A stretch of DNA of 64,000 nucleotides from Amaurobius ferox (GCA_951213105.1 OX578133.1:141539313-141603312), one strand, 5' to 3'; positions 1 through 12,779 are shown, counted from the first letter of the stretch. The notes: generated by a model not told the origin, from the sequence alone. Numbers and translations: made by a program.

Positions 1-2573
1 TTGGTAAACAGCTTTGTCCAGTGGAGCATTTTAATCTATTAAAATTTGGTGGATCCTAAAAAAAAAAAAATAGAACCATCATTGTTTTGGAAATGGTTTG
101 TGAAAAATCGCCTTCACTCTACATATTCATATCATTGTAAGATCAGGGTTTGAAATAGGATTTAAAATTTAAGGAGGAAATTCCCCCTTTAATACAAATT
201 TTAGAGAGGTTTTTCAAAAACTTGGGAAGAGGGATTTAAAAATCTAGAATTTTTATTAGTAAAATGCAAAATAAGGATATTTTTATATTACAATACATAC
301 AAAATTGGCATTTAGTATCTTCAGTCTTGGTTTGAAAATGGTCAACTTTTATTATAAATTGAAAGCCCCTTTTTAGGACTGAAAATGGAAAGCATTAACA
401 AAAGAGGGAAATATTTATTTATTCAATTTAAGTGGCAACTGCAGATGAAATCCAGTTACAATAACCACACATATATTATAGACACAGTTATTTTGTAAAT
501 TGCATAATTTTAAGATATAGCACATTTTGAATTATCCTAGTCTATATCTGCAACTCGCCATGCTAATTTTATTCAAAATATTTTGAACTAAAAATATTTT
601 TAATAATTTTAATATAATTAATATGAGAAGGATGTTCATTTTTAATTTAAATTAGAGATTTAACTTTGGGTACAAATATATCAAATTCTAATTTATGATC
701 TTCAAATGTATTTCTATGAGCCTTATAATTCTAAATGCCTGAATAAATAAACATGTTTCAATTTTGTTATCCTAAACATATATCTCAATTTTATTAACAA
801 TATGTTTAAAAGATAATAAGCCCAGCATAAAAAGCATAATAAATATAAAAATATCAGTGGATGCAAACAGACGGAAGAAATGGAAAATATTTGAAAACAA
901 AACGATATACTGCATTCATGCCTAAATAAAAATTTCCACAATATTGCTAAATTGTCTTTTATAAGTTACTAATTAATAAATGAAATACGTTAAAAACCTA
1001 TAAATATACTGCAATGGAATTTTTTGCTAGGGTCAATTTTTGTTCCAAAATAGCCATTTTCATACAAATCATAGGATTTTACTGAAAATGTTTTTGATAC
1101 TGGAATCCTATCAAAGTCATTTAAAAAATATTGTATATTTTCCCGGAGATGAAAACAATCAGGTTTTCCCAAGAAAATTACAAGTTTATTATTTAAGTAA
1201 AGTATTTAAAGATGTCAATCAAAAGGCCTTAAATGACATTTTGTAACTACTATAATATTTTACTTTGCATTTTGGCAAAAGTTAACTCCCACTAATTATG
1301 GGAATTCCTTACTTAAACGCCCAGTAGCAGAATTTTTCTAGCTGTTCTGCGATGAAGATTGAGGGTTTGAAAATTTATCAGCAGCTTGCACATTGTCTTA
1401 GCTTCCGTGTTCTTCATTAGTTGTTTTCTAAATTGGTCATTTTTTGTGTATATTTTATTTGTTTCAAGTTTTACATAAATTTTAATGATCATTTAAATGC
1501 ATTTATTAAAGTGAAAAGTCAGAAAATATTTAATTAGCATTATGGACATGTAAGTAGAGATGCACATATATCAAATTTTAGTTTGTGCTCCTGAAATGAT
1601 GATTATATTTATAAGTACTTCTCATTGTTTCTTTTAAGAGAATAACTCTTTTTTTTCATTAATTACATGTATGAGAAATAACTAGAAATATCAGGGAGAT
1701 TCAAAAGATTCACAATAAAATATAAAAGATATTACTTTTATTTAAAAATAATGCAGGCAAAAATTCACATAAATATTTATATTTTAGCAATATTAACGTG
1801 GGCTTATTATTGCTATTTTCTCTTTTTTTGTATTTATTAAATTTCAAAAACTTATTGTCTTTTTATTAACCTTTTCTAATTTAAAGTTTGTCTTTAAGCC
1901 ATTGTCAGTTTCATCCATTTTTTTCCATTTCATAGAGGTTTCCCAAATTTTACTGATTTTTTTTCTAACCATTTTAAACACTTATAATAAATATTTTACA
2001 ACCTTATTTAAAATTGTAGAATGTTTTTTATTATAAGACATTCAGATGTTTCACACATAGCAATTTAATCATTCAAGAATTTTCAGATTTTATATTTTAG
2101 CAATATTACAGATTATTTCCGATTTTGCTTGCCCCTCCCCCCCTATCCTTTTTTCAAGTTTTCTCCTATCGATCTTTTTATTCTTTACATTCCAAACTGA
2201 AGTACCATTTGCAATAATCTATCGTTTCTTGGTTTTTTTTATAGTTAAGGAGACCAGACACAAATTTATTTAATTTAATACGTATTGCAAATAATTATCG
2301 ATTTATATTAGTGTATCTTCCTGTTTTCATCTTTTAATCATTTATTTTGCAATTTTTCAATCATCGATTGTAATATTCCTATAATTTTTCTTGTCATTTT
2401 ATCAGACATTATGAATATAGTTTCGTACATTATTGTCTTTCAAGCAGACGTTTTATTTATTGTAATTAAATATAGCTAATGTAATTCTATTTTCCATATG
2501 ATCGTTTATAGACTGTACATATTTAGGTCAAAATGGTACAACAATACATAATGCAATGATATTGGTTCTTCAG
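1..2573. other. AT-rich stretch, no gene recognised
   Basis: The stretch is strongly AT-rich with scattered homopolymers. I see no transposon termini, no strong splice-bounded exon and no RNA gene. A minus-strand frame of about 70 codons at 990-1209 has protein-like composition, but it has no start, no clear splice sites and no family I recognise. Intron or intergenic DNA is the simplest reading. Confidence 0.5.
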
Positions 2574-2700
2574 CTCGGAAAAGTCCAGTTTTCAAATCTT
2601 CCCTTCGCAGAAAGCACAACATACAGCACTTCTTGAAGATGTTGCGGACTTGCTCATGTCATATCCACAACGTATTCAAGAAATTCTTCCTTGCATATGA
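2574..2700 (+). CDS. candidate terminal coding exon, unknown protein
   Basis: A pyrimidine-rich tract ending TTGGTTCTTCAG at 2562-2573 makes a good splice acceptor. It is followed by 41 open codons in phase 2 and a TGA at 2698-2700. The peptide is protein-like: serine-rich at first, then a helical-looking stretch with HTALLEDVADLLMSYP, ending EILPCI. The upstream frame is closed by a stop within the putative intron, as expected for an exon. I do not recognise the family, and no AATAAA lies close downstream. It could be the last exon of a plus-strand gene entering from the left, or a chance frame. Confidence 0.35.
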
Positions 2701-2969
2701 ATAATTATTTTTATTAATTCTTCATGAAGAAAAATATGGTATTATGAATATTTAAACAATTAAAAACTGATTTGGCAATTTGAAAATTTTTGTGCACGTT
2801 ATGAATTCCATTTGCAAGAAACGCGAATGCAATCGTGGGAACCCCAGTCTGTAACTAAACAAAACAGCTGTAATGACCTTTTATTCCCATGTCTTTGCAT
2901 GTAAATCATGCAAGAAATTTATCTTTCGTTTGTGCGGATATGTCATTTGCAATCAGTGTACATCCTCAG

Positions 2970-4180
2970 TAGCATTTAATATTGGACCAATATTACCGTA
3001 TATACTTGAGTATAAGTCGAGAAATTTGTGACAAAAAAGCCTCAAAGTATCTGTGTGTGTGTGTGTGTGTGTGGAGGGGGGACTGATACACAGAGTCTAA
3101 AAAAGAAGAAAAATCATAAGTGTAAAAGTTCTTTTTTCCTGCGAGGCAATCCATCCTAAAATAATGCGTAGTAATTACGCAATCGTACACTCCGAATATC
3201 TCTGCACTTCAAAACTCACCTGTGAGTCACTGCCCTCCCGATGCTCCCGACTACCAGTGTATCGCATTATAAAAAAAATCTACAAACATTTTCATTCGAT
3301 GTTTATCTCTCACTTCTCGGATTACGGCCCATCATTTTCAACAAAAAATGACTCTTTTCGGAAATGATTCTGTAACACAGATTGTTTAAAACTATAATGC
3401 AGGATATTAAGTTGAAGGTGTTCTTTGTTTTGTTTATTGGAGAGTATCTAATAACAACTGTGTTGGGGGGGTTAATGAAAAAATCAGATTAAATAAAAGG
3501 GAGAAGCTAGATATTGTTCTGATTACGCAGTGGGTCAAGGATGCTTGAGCAAAGAACATAAAGAATATACACACAGAATATACTGCTTGAGACAGGGATG
3601 CATGGTCTCCAGTCTGTTTTGAGGACGCTGTGGGCTGGGAGTAAAAGAATGCCTGGAGCTTGCCACATGAAAACAAACATCCCCAAAATGGACAGGAGAC
3701 AACGCTCATATGTCATATGTGTACATGTTTGGAATCAAATCAGACTTTAAAGGGTTCTGATGAAGTTTTTATTATGGAAATTAAATTTTATTATATATAT
3801 ATATATCCATATATCCATTGGATTTACAATTTTATATTTATATATATATATATATATTTTATTTTCAAGTGTTTTTGAATAATTTATTGAAACATTTTTT
3901 TTCTCTTTTTGGGATCTACTTATACGCGAGTTTTGGAGTTTTTTTTTTAAAGTAAGGGGGGGAGGAGGGGGGGGGGTCAACTTATATGCGAGTATATACG
4001 GTATATATTTTGGCATTACACTCGAAATATTTCCAATGCAATCCCAATATTGGACAAATATTGAGGTTACACTGGCCTCCAATATTGAATAATATTTTCA
4101 TTACAATATTACGCCAATATTGGTGTTATATTGGAAATATTTGCATAATATTGTAATAATATTATAAGCCAATATTGATT
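2970..4180. repeat. AATATT palindrome cluster split by the TIR element
   Basis: Short palindromes of the form CCAATATTGG recur at about 2976-2994 and again many times between 4020 and 4180, at intervals of about 15-35 bp. The unit is degenerate. The 2996-4001 element interrupts the cluster. Confidence 0.5.
2996..4001. mobile_element. non-autonomous TA-flanked TIR element (pogo/mariner-like)
   Basis: The ends form inverted repeats of about 25 bp starting CCGTATATACT and closing AGTATATACGG. Each end is flanked by TA (2994-2995 and 4002-4003), the Tc1/mariner/pogo target duplication. The interior has a TG microsatellite (3053-3072), two TA microsatellites near 3792-3806 and 3840-3857, and a G-rich block at 3955-3976. 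Frames inside are short and shadow the microsatellites, so no transposase is present. The element sits inside a patch of CAATATTG palindromes that continues on both sides. Confidence 0.7.
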
Positions 4181-4949
4181 TAATTCTGTCAAAATGTCCA
4201 CTTTTCCGTATTAGGCCAGTACTGAATTGCTACTAGGGATCTGCACGTTTATCAATCCAAGGACTTGTATGTGTGGTTTCTCATGAAATTTTAATTGCAG
4301 ATGGCAAATTTTTTTATGGATCCAAAGTTTCTGGTGCTAAAAAGATTTCACTAAGGAGGAGAGCAGATCATTGAGAGGAAATTAGGAACTGATACAACGA
4401 GTCTTTTAGGGAGAGCCTGTTTGCACAAAGTTAGGGGAAGTCGCATCATAAATTATGCAACAAAAGAAAAAATAAAAGTTGAGAGAGGGATACAAAGCAT
4501 GTCAAAGGGTGCAATAGTTAAGTGTTTATTTTGCAGATTACCTAGGGATTGGATAGACAATAGGTATTTGTTCTGCAGATATAATTTGGCAACATTTTTT
4601 AACACTTTCCAAAATAGTTAAAAAGTGTTTATAACTTTGTTTACTCTGTCTGTCCATTCGCACAATAACTGCCATAAAAATGACTTTATCTAATTGAAAT
4701 TTTAGTATGTTGAGATGGTCTGTGAGACATATAGGAATGTAAATGAATAATATCATCCAATCAGTTTTGGATTTAACCCAAGTTGAAAAAATGAAATACA
4801 TTGAACAATTGTACATTGAACATTATGGGAAATAATTTTTCAAGCATTTTTTAAGCAGAGTTAAAATTCACAAATTGCTTCGAAAATTTACAAGTATAAA
4901 CTAGCGAATAATCTACAAGTATAAACATAGCGAATGCTTGTACTTAAAA
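4004..4949. other. gene-free stretch with a dispersed repeat
   Basis: No coding region is recognised. Positions about 4630-4900 match the reverse complement of about 31130-31410, for example the block GTTGAAAAA..AATACATTGAAC and the block CACAAATTGCTTCGAAAA. The remainder is AT-rich. Confidence 0.5.
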
Positions 4950-6060
4950 TTTAAATTTGAATAATGTAATTATACTTACATTTGAAATGAACTTAAAAGT
5001 TTTCTATGATTATACTTAAATTTAAATGTCATTTAAACCTTAATAGTTATACTCAGTTTCTTAGATTTAAAATTTGCTGTGCTGATACTTCAATAAATTT
5101 TAATCCTTTTTAAACCCAAATTCTTTTGAAATGCTTATACTGAAATTTAATGTCATAAGTCTACCCATATTTTAATTTACTTAATGATGTGATTGCTTAA
5201 ATTTAATTTCCTTCATTATGCTTTCGGTAGGATACTGGGGGACTTGGCATTTATTAACATGCCATGGTCCTTAGAGTAAATTTTTGTCTGCATATGAGTC
5301 AAGACTTAGGGATTTGCATGAAGGGGACGATTGCTGGAAAAATGTGAGTAAACAATTGCAATTCACGATTGCCCTGAACATTGTTCAACTAATAAATTCT
5401 TCTTGAAAGACTAACTTCGTTCTCAGGAGTGAATCGCGACGTTTTTTTGGCATGCAAATCATGCAAATTGTGTGCTCAACACATATGCAAGTAATTTGCA
5501 TATCCAGGGGCATTTCCTGTTACGATTATGTTCCGGAGCAATCCCATCTTCGAGTATATATACTGGGCCATCTTAAAGAAGTTATTCGGTGTTTTCTGAT
5601 ATTGTATTCAGGTATTTCTGATGCAATTCATCTCGACATTCAGTTCGATGTTCGGCTCTGGTGGTTTTTGCCTAGTGGTCTGTACGACTATGATAAGTTT
5701 GATCTTGTTATAGATCATAAATATTTCTTTACAAAAGGCAGATATCTTTAAGTTACGGACGCCAAGCATGTTACCAATTTTTGTGGTTTCAAGGAGTGCA
5801 CGCCTAATGTTATATATAAGTAATATAGTTATTCTTATTACCCTGATGTCCACAACTGCTTTAAAATGGTCCAGTATGAAACAAAATCTCTTTGAGCGTA
5901 TTAGCTCATCTGTTGTAAACTATAAATGCTTTACCCATGTCTTACCAAGTGCTATAAACATTGATAAATGGATGCCTTTCACAATAAAAGTGTTTAGACA
6001 TTTTGCCCTCTTTATATAAGGACAAATCCACATGCCATTCTGCGAAGATAAATCGTTTCA
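4950..6060 (+). mobile_element. ancient Copia relic: 3' region plus diverged LTR
   Basis: The order of landmarks matches the 3' end of the Copia element at 12780-20895. First comes an AT-rich run of TTAAATTT motifs, then a block with GGATACT..GG..CTTG, then a polypurine tract GAAGGGGACGA, then an LTR start near 5332 (TGCTGGAAAA against TGTTGAAAAC). Downstream shared blocks include GTGAATCGCGA, GCAAATCA, TTTGCATATCCAG..GGC, GTTCCGGA, a TATA-containing segment near 5554 and CACAATAAAAG near 5980. No pol frame is left. The limits are approximate because of divergence. Confidence 0.55.
5332..6060 (+). repeat. diverged LTR of the Copia relic
   Basis: This aligns in blocks with the intact LTRs at 12780-13872 and 19825-20895, including the pre-TATA region and the AATAAA-containing region. 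Short reading frames through it are chance. Confidence 0.5.
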
Positions 6061-6239
6061 AATGCGTATATCCTTGATCATATAGAACTTCCAAATCAAA
6101 ATGTTTAATTAAAAAAAATGCCAATTATAAGTTTCCTCCTTCCTTTAAAGGTGCATTTTAGATAAAATATAAGATCAGAAGGAGTTTGAATGCAAGTATA
6201 TGTTGCCACGATAATTAGTATTTTCTGTTTCTGGAAAAG

Positions 6240-7430
6240 TATAAAATAGAATATGTTTTTAATAAATTTATAAATTAGTTAAAACATGTTTCGAATTATT
6301 GATACTGCTCACACCTACAGCTGAGTCAAGTGACTTGGGTCTTCAACACTTGTATGCCTGCTACCCTTAGAATGGGGTAAAAATAAACAGTTTTTAATGA
6401 GATTTTTTAAGGTGGGAAAAGTTGAAAAAGGTAGAAAATTTTCTTCCCGACTGTGAATATCAAAGTACATTTTACTTTTCTGTGCAAGAATAAATAAAAA
6501 TGTAAGATACATTAATTGTTTATAAATTTATTATTACTATTTTATATTGTTTAATATATTATTCAATAAAAAATATACTTTAACATAATAAAGCCAATTT
6601 ACTACTTCACAATCTGAAAGTTTGTAAAACAGAGAAAATGCCTTTAAATTCATTTCACAGCAAGGGAATATAGAATTGCTAGAGTTAACTTTTATACTAT
6701 TTGGTAAATTGTATGAAATACTTATTAACACCATTCATTAAAAACTGAATGGTGCAATTGTACTATTTACATGAAAATAATTTAAAAAATTAAGCTTTAG
6801 AATTAACCAAAATATAAAAATAAGATACGTCAGTAAAGCTAATGTGCAATGATAAGAAGATGGACATGGATGGAAAAAGATTACTGTATACTCTAGGCAA
6901 TGGCCGAGAATAAAAACTGAATTGCACAATCATATTATATATCCGAAAATAATTAAAAAAATAACCTTTAGAATTAACCAAAATATGAAAATATGCTAGT
7001 TTAGGCAAGCTAATGTGCAAAACCAAGAGGATGGACAGGGATGGAGAAAGACAATTGTGTACTCTCGGCAACGCATGAGAATAAAAACTGAATTGAGCAA
7101 TCGTACTCTTTATGCGAAAATAATTCAAAAATTAACCAAAATATGAAAATATGCTCATTTTGCCAAGCTAATGCACATTAATAGGAGGAAAAATGATTGA
7201 TGGAAAAAGATAATTGTGTATTCTCGGCAAAAGCCGAGAATAGAAAGTGAACTGCGCAATTGCATAATTCATGAAAAACATTATTTATTTAGTAAAATAA
7301 TTGTTCATTTTTACTCACATTATAAAAATAAAATAGTTTTATTGCTCTGATATGGAATTATTACAAGGCAAAAGTGGATGCAAGCTGAGACTTTTGGACT
7401 CTCAGCAATGCACTGGAAAATGAATTGAAT
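6240..7430. repeat. segment duplicated at 55680-55900 and 58560-61180
   Basis: The order is conserved in both places: AATAGAATAT.TTTTTAATAAATTTATAA, ..TTTCGAATT.TTGATAC, a GAAAA..AAAAAGGTAG block, the CACAGCAAGG..AA block before the satellite, then satellite units and GATGCACTGGAAAATGAATT. The right-hand copy is spread out by the TIR elements at 56565-57649 and 58757-60989. Position 6300-6380 has about 90 bp absent from the other copy. Confidence 0.55.
6730..7270. repeat. satellite array, about three units of 150-172 bp
   Basis: Each unit holds AATTAAAAAA..TAACC, CCAAAATATGAAAATA, CAAGCTAATGTGCA, GGATGGA, ACTCTCGGCAA and AAACTGAATTG. Units start near 6779, 6951 and 7123. The same family occurs at 12470-12779, 26584-26760, 34830-35165 and 58680-61170. 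Minus-strand frames of up to 112 codons here are by-products of the repeat. Confidence 0.75.
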
Positions 7431-8340
7431 GGTGCAAGTTTTTCAAACATTTTTTAAGCAAATTTAAAATTCACAAATTGCTTCGAAAGTTTTAGAAAAT
7501 ATTCAAATTATCCCATAAAAAATATGAAAATAATTTTAGCAAAATATTAGCAGCAAAATATTTCAGCAAAATTAGTTTTTTAAATAAAAATTAAAATAAT
7601 AATTACACCCATATTTTAGGAAGAGATCACATGACCCACTTTAAAATAAAATATGGCATCCATCTTGTGCCAAAATCTTGATTTATAAAGTTCCTTTTAA
7701 TTTATATTTAGTGTTGTATCCGTCCCAAAACCGCTTTATTTTTGCTTAAATTCTGTGAATCTATATTCTGAAACAATGTAATTATAATATATTTAAGTTT
7801 AAATGATCATCAAATTTTGATTATTTCTATAACAAAGCCTAATTTTTACTTATGGAGAATGTAAACACATAAAGATGTAGGATGAGTTGTATAAGAATTG
7901 TTGAATTTCTTTAACGCAAAATTATTTAGTTCTGGAGTCTGCAATATAGCTGATATGAATTAAACATTCATTGATTTTACATAGAGAAGCAGACGATATT
8001 TTTGATGAAGTTTTAAGCATAGAGTTAAATTACTTGTACCTGCATGGTTTTTAAATAAAATAAATTATTGTAGTATTATGATAAATGAAAGGAATGGAAT
8101 AAAAGTGTATGAATGAAATATTTACAGCTTTTACATAGAGAGTCAGGCAATTTATATTTCAATCACATCATTTGAATAAAGTTCATTTTTTTCGATGAAG
8201 TTTTAAGTTTTCAAATATAATAAATTATTGTAGTAGTGTGATAATTTTAAAAATACAGCTGAATGTATCACATTTTAGAGATGTCTAAATAAAATTACAT
8301 TGCAGTTGGAAAGTGTTTCATAATCAATACTTCATGCATG
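7430..8340. repeat. dispersed repeat, inverted relative to 30270-31200
   Basis: Shared blocks in opposite orientation include CACAAATTGCTTCGAAA, GATGAGTTGTATAAGAATT, AAATTATTTAG..CTGGAGTCTG, AAATGATCATCAAA and ATTACA.TGCAGTTGGAAA. The unit seems internally doubled (7740-7960 and 8100-8330), as it is in the inverted copy. No coding signal is visible. Confidence 0.5.
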
Positions 8341-8399
8341 TTTCTTGTTTAATATATATCAAAACTTTACTTTTTTAGGTTATCTGGTATATGTATATA

Positions 8400-10401
8400 C
8401 AGTCGAGCCCACATATAGTGAAGTCGCACAGGACACTAAAAATTATTTGTTATACGTGATATAATAAAAAAATGAACTTACCCGCATGTTCTAAAGCAAA
8501 AGAATTTTCACATGAAGGCTAAAATTTTATTACACAAGAGGGAAAAAGTCTAACTTTCTATGAACAGTTGAATTTACAACACATTTGCATAATTCTTTTT
8601 CCAGTGCACTTAAATCCCCACGGTAGTCAATGTTACGGGATTCGAAGGACGTACGCAAATTTTGAAGCCTGTCTACGGCAGATTTTGATGTCACTAATTG
8701 TCTATTTACTTCAATTTCACAATGTCTTCCTCTTTGAAATCATCAGAAGTATTTTGTAACACTGCTGCAATAATGTCATCGACTGTTACTTGTGCTCCAA
8801 TTTCTAAGTTGCAATCGCTAGCAATATAATCCGAAAAAGTAACATCTCCACCCAAAATTCCCTTTTCCTGTAAATTTTTCTACAGGGAACTTTCTTCAGG
8901 ATCAGGCTCAGACATGAAATCTGAGTCCCCAAGTCCTCCTAAAAATCCTGCTTGTTTCCAGTAGTTTTGGATGGTTTTCGGTTGAACCAAACGCCAGGCA
9001 TCATCTAAAAATTGGCAAGCAATTTTAATGTTCGCAACAAAATGCAGATAAGTTTCTAGATTCAAAATAACACATCGAATAATCTGAGATTTGTAATACA
9101 CTTTCATGCATTTTATTATACCCATATCTAAAGGCTGCAGTTTTGATGTAACATTCAATGAAAAGAGACACACTGTGATATTTTTTTAGTTTGATATTCA
9201 TAGTATGAGCAGTGCAATTATCAAGCAGAAACAAAATGTATTTACTTTTTTTGACATTTCGTCATCAAATTCTTTCAGTCATTCTTCAAAAATTAAGGAA
9301 GTCATCCAGGTCTTTTTATTGTTCTAGTATATTACGGGTAGATTTTTTTAATTCTTGAAACATCGTGGGTTTTTTGATTTTCCTATAACTAAAATCTTCC
9401 TCTTTTCTAACCTGTCCATATTGCCGCAAAGAAGCATCGTTAGCCTGACTTTGAAATGTTTACCCCCTTTACAAGGCTTTCCTTTCAACACAAATGATTT
9501 TTCAGGCAAAAGTTGGTAACAGCATTAAAAACATCTGATGGTTTAAACTGTTCAATTAAACTTTGATTACTTCTCAACCAGCCCTGTACAGTAGCATTGT
9601 CGACTTGTGCACTTTCTCCACTTACTTTTAAAAACAATCCCATGTCGATTCTTAAACAGCTGTAGCCATTCATTCCCTGGAACAAAATCTGTGCAAAATG
9701 AAAGACTTTTTCTTTTAGAATTGGTCCATTAATCAGCACATTTTTGCTTCGCATAGTTCTAAACCATTCAAATAAAGCACTCTGATACCTTCATACATCG
9801 ATCCCCAAAATCGTTTCTTGTCGGAAACAGTCGAGCTTTGATGATACATTTTTAACAATTGAAATTTATTTTTTAAGATTCTAGACAAAGGATTTGCAGG
9901 GATTCCAAATTTTTTCGCTACCTCACATTTTTTCATACGACCTTCATCTACTAATTTTATTGCTTCGATTTTTGTTTCAAGAGACAAACACTTTCTCTTT
10001 TCACCAGACATTATAAAAACACTTACTGAAACTTCCCAAAGAACTATTCTGTGCCTTGTAACAAGACAAAATCACAACTGTCACCCTATATCCGGTTTAT
10101 AACTCAAGGTAAAAACACATGACCCTAGTAACCAATAAGCAACCAACAAACAAAACCTCTTCCCCATGTTTCTCAGAAATTTTCTCCCTTGCCCCTCTCG
10201 TTTTTGTCGTCCACAATTGGGGGGGGGGGGGGGTTAATTGCCAGAACAAAAACTTCACAGTATCCAATATTCATGCTCCAATACTGCGCTATATGCGATC
10301 TTTCTAACACTGTTTAATATTGCAGTTCCAAGGGGACAGAAAAAAATTCGTAATAACCAATACTTCACTGTATCAGAGCTAACAATAAGTGGGCTCGACT
10401 G
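8400..10401 (-). mobile_element. Tigger/pogo-type DNA transposon, inactive
   Basis: Terminal inverted repeats begin CAGTCGAGCCCAC on the left and end GTGGGCTCGACTG on the right. Both are flanked by TA (8398-8399 and 10402-10403). The 2.0-kb length fits the family. The minus strand carries a transposase remnant at 8706-10011. A run of about 17 G lies at 10210-10226 near the right end. Confidence 0.85.
8706..10011 (-). pseudogene. Tigger-like transposase (CENP-B HTH plus DDE), broken
   Basis: It starts with MSGEKRKCLSLETKIEAIKL, the N-terminal psq/CENP-B helix-turn-helix that binds transposon ends. A second HTH-like region lies around 9560-9750 (QVDNATVQGWLRS). The block FKPSDVFNAV.. corresponds to the family NADETG site, where the first catalytic Asp has been lost. 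Near 9220, LLDNCTAHT keeps the second Asp of the DDE core, followed after a frameshift by TSKLQPLDMGIIK at about 9130. The tail runs acidic to a TAA at 8706. At least three frame breaks separate the blocks, at about 9735-9755, 9235-9485 and 9170. Confidence 0.85.
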
Positions 10402-10403
10402 TA

Positions 10404-10794
10404 TGTATATCATTGCATCTGAAAAACTAAGATTAGCAGAATCTTAGTTTTGCAAAAAGTCTAGTATATATCTTGGATTTCTAACAATATTTTTTATTTC
10501 ATAAATAATTCTAATTTTGGTGATTTATTAAATGATCGCAAAGCAATGAGCACATCTTGCAAGGAAGTCTCTATTTGCTTTTCTGCTGGGGGATTTTACA
10601 GCATATGGCTGCCTAGGAATGTTGAAGTCATGCCTCATCTCCCCTCATTGTTATTTTTATTTATTTATTTTTGTTTTTGGGAAGAACTTAAGATTCCATT
10701 ATGTGGAAATTTTGTGGAGTGGTGCTCTTTGTGCTTAAATAAAGGATTTCACACTTCGTAATTAAAAAACTTAGTAGTATTATTTAAGTAGCAA
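10404..10794. other. AT-rich spacer, no gene
   Basis: Between the Tigger element and the next dispersed repeat there is AT-rich sequence with short chance frames only. Confidence 0.4.
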
Positions 10795-12779
10795 GTGACC
10801 TTATTTAAGACCTGGGCAATGCTGGGTAATTTGTTCTCTACATAATAAAATAAGATGTCTGGGTGTATGTGCAGTGCAGTCTGTAGCAGGAAATTTAAGT
10901 ATTGCATGTCCATGAAATTTGGTACACAGGTATTTCAGAACCTGATTAAAGGAATCTTTAGGACTCAGGGTTCATGCCCATTTTTCAAAATGAAATTCCC
11001 TAAGTTTTCCTGGTTGTCTTCATTAAAATTCCAGGTACTGCGTACTACTATTTTAATGCCAATTTAAAAAAATAATTTTAGATTTAACTGATATTTACCG
11101 TGAATACATGACTGTGAGAAGAAAAATACATTCAAAATAACTCAAATTTTTTTTATCTGTGCATGCAATTTTATCTGCATATACAGTGCAAAATCAGAAA
11201 TCTGGACTTTGCCAATTTTAGATTTTAAAATTTTCCCACAGATTATAGAGTTTAGATAAAATTCAAACTTAATTTCAATTAAATACACTATAAAACATTA
11301 TTGCTAGTAAAAATGATGAAAAAAAGTCAAGTTAACCCATTAAAAATATTATTTAATAAAAAATAAAAAAAAGGAATGAAAGAAATTAAAGAAATATACA
11401 TATACAAGAAATAGTAAAAAAGAGTAGAAAGAATAGTAGAAAGTTTATATTTTATAATTTTGCTTAAACATTTGAACTAATGTTTGTTGTTTCATTATTA
11501 TTTCCTGTTTGGTTATGGAGCTTCTATGTTCAAGATCTTTAACTGCATGATTGACTGATTGTACATGATTATCAATAGGTATTTCTTCTGTCAACCCCTC
11601 CCCCCACCACCACCACCTCAATTCGCTGGTGAAATGTCTCCATATTTTTACTTTCTCATACTATAGAATAGAGAAACTATTGTTTTCACGAATATTTTCT
11701 ATTTCGAAATTTTGATGCCAATACATGTTTTAGGACCTGCTGCACACATTTTGACTATTTTAGAGTAATGTCCATCTGTTGTCTACTGCTAATGTACACG
11801 ATAGTTGCCATAAACACTGATGGATTTTCATGAAACTTTATATCTGGCTTTGTTATAAAAAAATCCAGAACTAGATAGAATTTTTTTTAAATTCAGTGAA
11901 ATTTCATATTTTCTATGGCAGCATGAAATAAAAGTTTGCTTAATAATGCATAAAAGGGATTATTTATGACTCAATGATCACGAAATGTAACAGCTTCATT
12001 ACAGTGATGCCACTCAACTGATGAAGATTCAATAGTGAAAAAAGAAAATATCAATAGTTTTAACACTTTTTCAGTAGTCAGGTTAAGAAATGAATTATAT
12101 ATGCTCACATAATACAAAAATGCATATACACAAAATTATTTAAGCATATATATAATTATACATTATATATATTTATAGTAGAAGTTTTTATCCAGTTAAA
12201 AATACTTTATATTGAAAACAAACATTTCCATTTGATAAAGCACAAGTTTTCACTAATGATAATAACAAATATTAATCTTTAAATAAAAAATAAAATATAG
12301 CAATGTACTTATATATGTGAATATATCAATGTGTTAATATATCCTTGTTAATATATGGTTGCTTTTTTATTTGCTTAAATCATTATTTTAATACCACATT
12401 TTGGAAAATATCCCTTCAAAAGGTTCATACCTATTCTTCAAAATAGGAAAATATGGATTATACAAAAATAATAAAAAAATTAACCTTAAGTAACCAGAAT
12501 ATAAAAATAAGCTAATCTAGTCAATCTAAATGAAACATTTAGAAGATGAATGGGAAAAGATACTAATGGACTCTCAGCGATTCACGTGAACATATGAGAA
12601 ATAATTAAAAAAATCAAAAACTTAATAATAGCCAAAATATGAAAAAAAAAGCTAATTTATTTGTCAATTTAATATGTAATATTTAGCAGATGGGGATGGG
12701 TGGAAAAGATACTAATGGACTCTAGGCGATTCAGAGGAACATAAAGTGAATTGCATAATCACGCTGTTTATGCAAAAAT
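10795..12779. repeat. large dispersed repeat segment, copy A left part
   Basis: This is colinear with 32585-35165. It contains a CCTGGGCAATGCTGGGTA-like start, then CAGGGTTCATGCC..TTTTCAAAATGAAATTCCCT, a single copy of a 23-bp unit at about 11071-11093, the TTAGGACCTGCTG..TTTTGACTATTTT block, GCATAAAAGGG.TTATTTATGACTC, and ATATATGCTCACATAATACAAAAATGC, ending in two satellite units. The right part continues at 26572-27180 after two retroelement insertions. A third partial copy lies at 48530-48960. Confidence 0.7.
12470..12779. repeat. satellite units (two) broken by Copia
   Basis: Two units with the ACTCTMGGCGATTCA core. The second is cut at 12779 by the Copia insertion and resumes at 20896. 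Confidence 0.7.

Noticed and set aside
990..1209. About 70 open codons on the minus strand, protein-like
   Set aside because: No splice sites, start or recognised family; kept only as a remark.
3747..4082. 111-codon minus-strand frame
   Set aside because: It translates TA microsatellites and the poly-G/CT block of a TIR element; no gene-like composition.
6300..6380. Possible exon with GCATACAAG.. and a TQ codon pair
   Set aside because: All three phases close before the putative GTGTGAG donor; not a usable internal exon.
6738..7128. Minus-strand frames of 63 and 112 codons
   Set aside because: Open because of the satellite periodicity; the related units elsewhere are not open.
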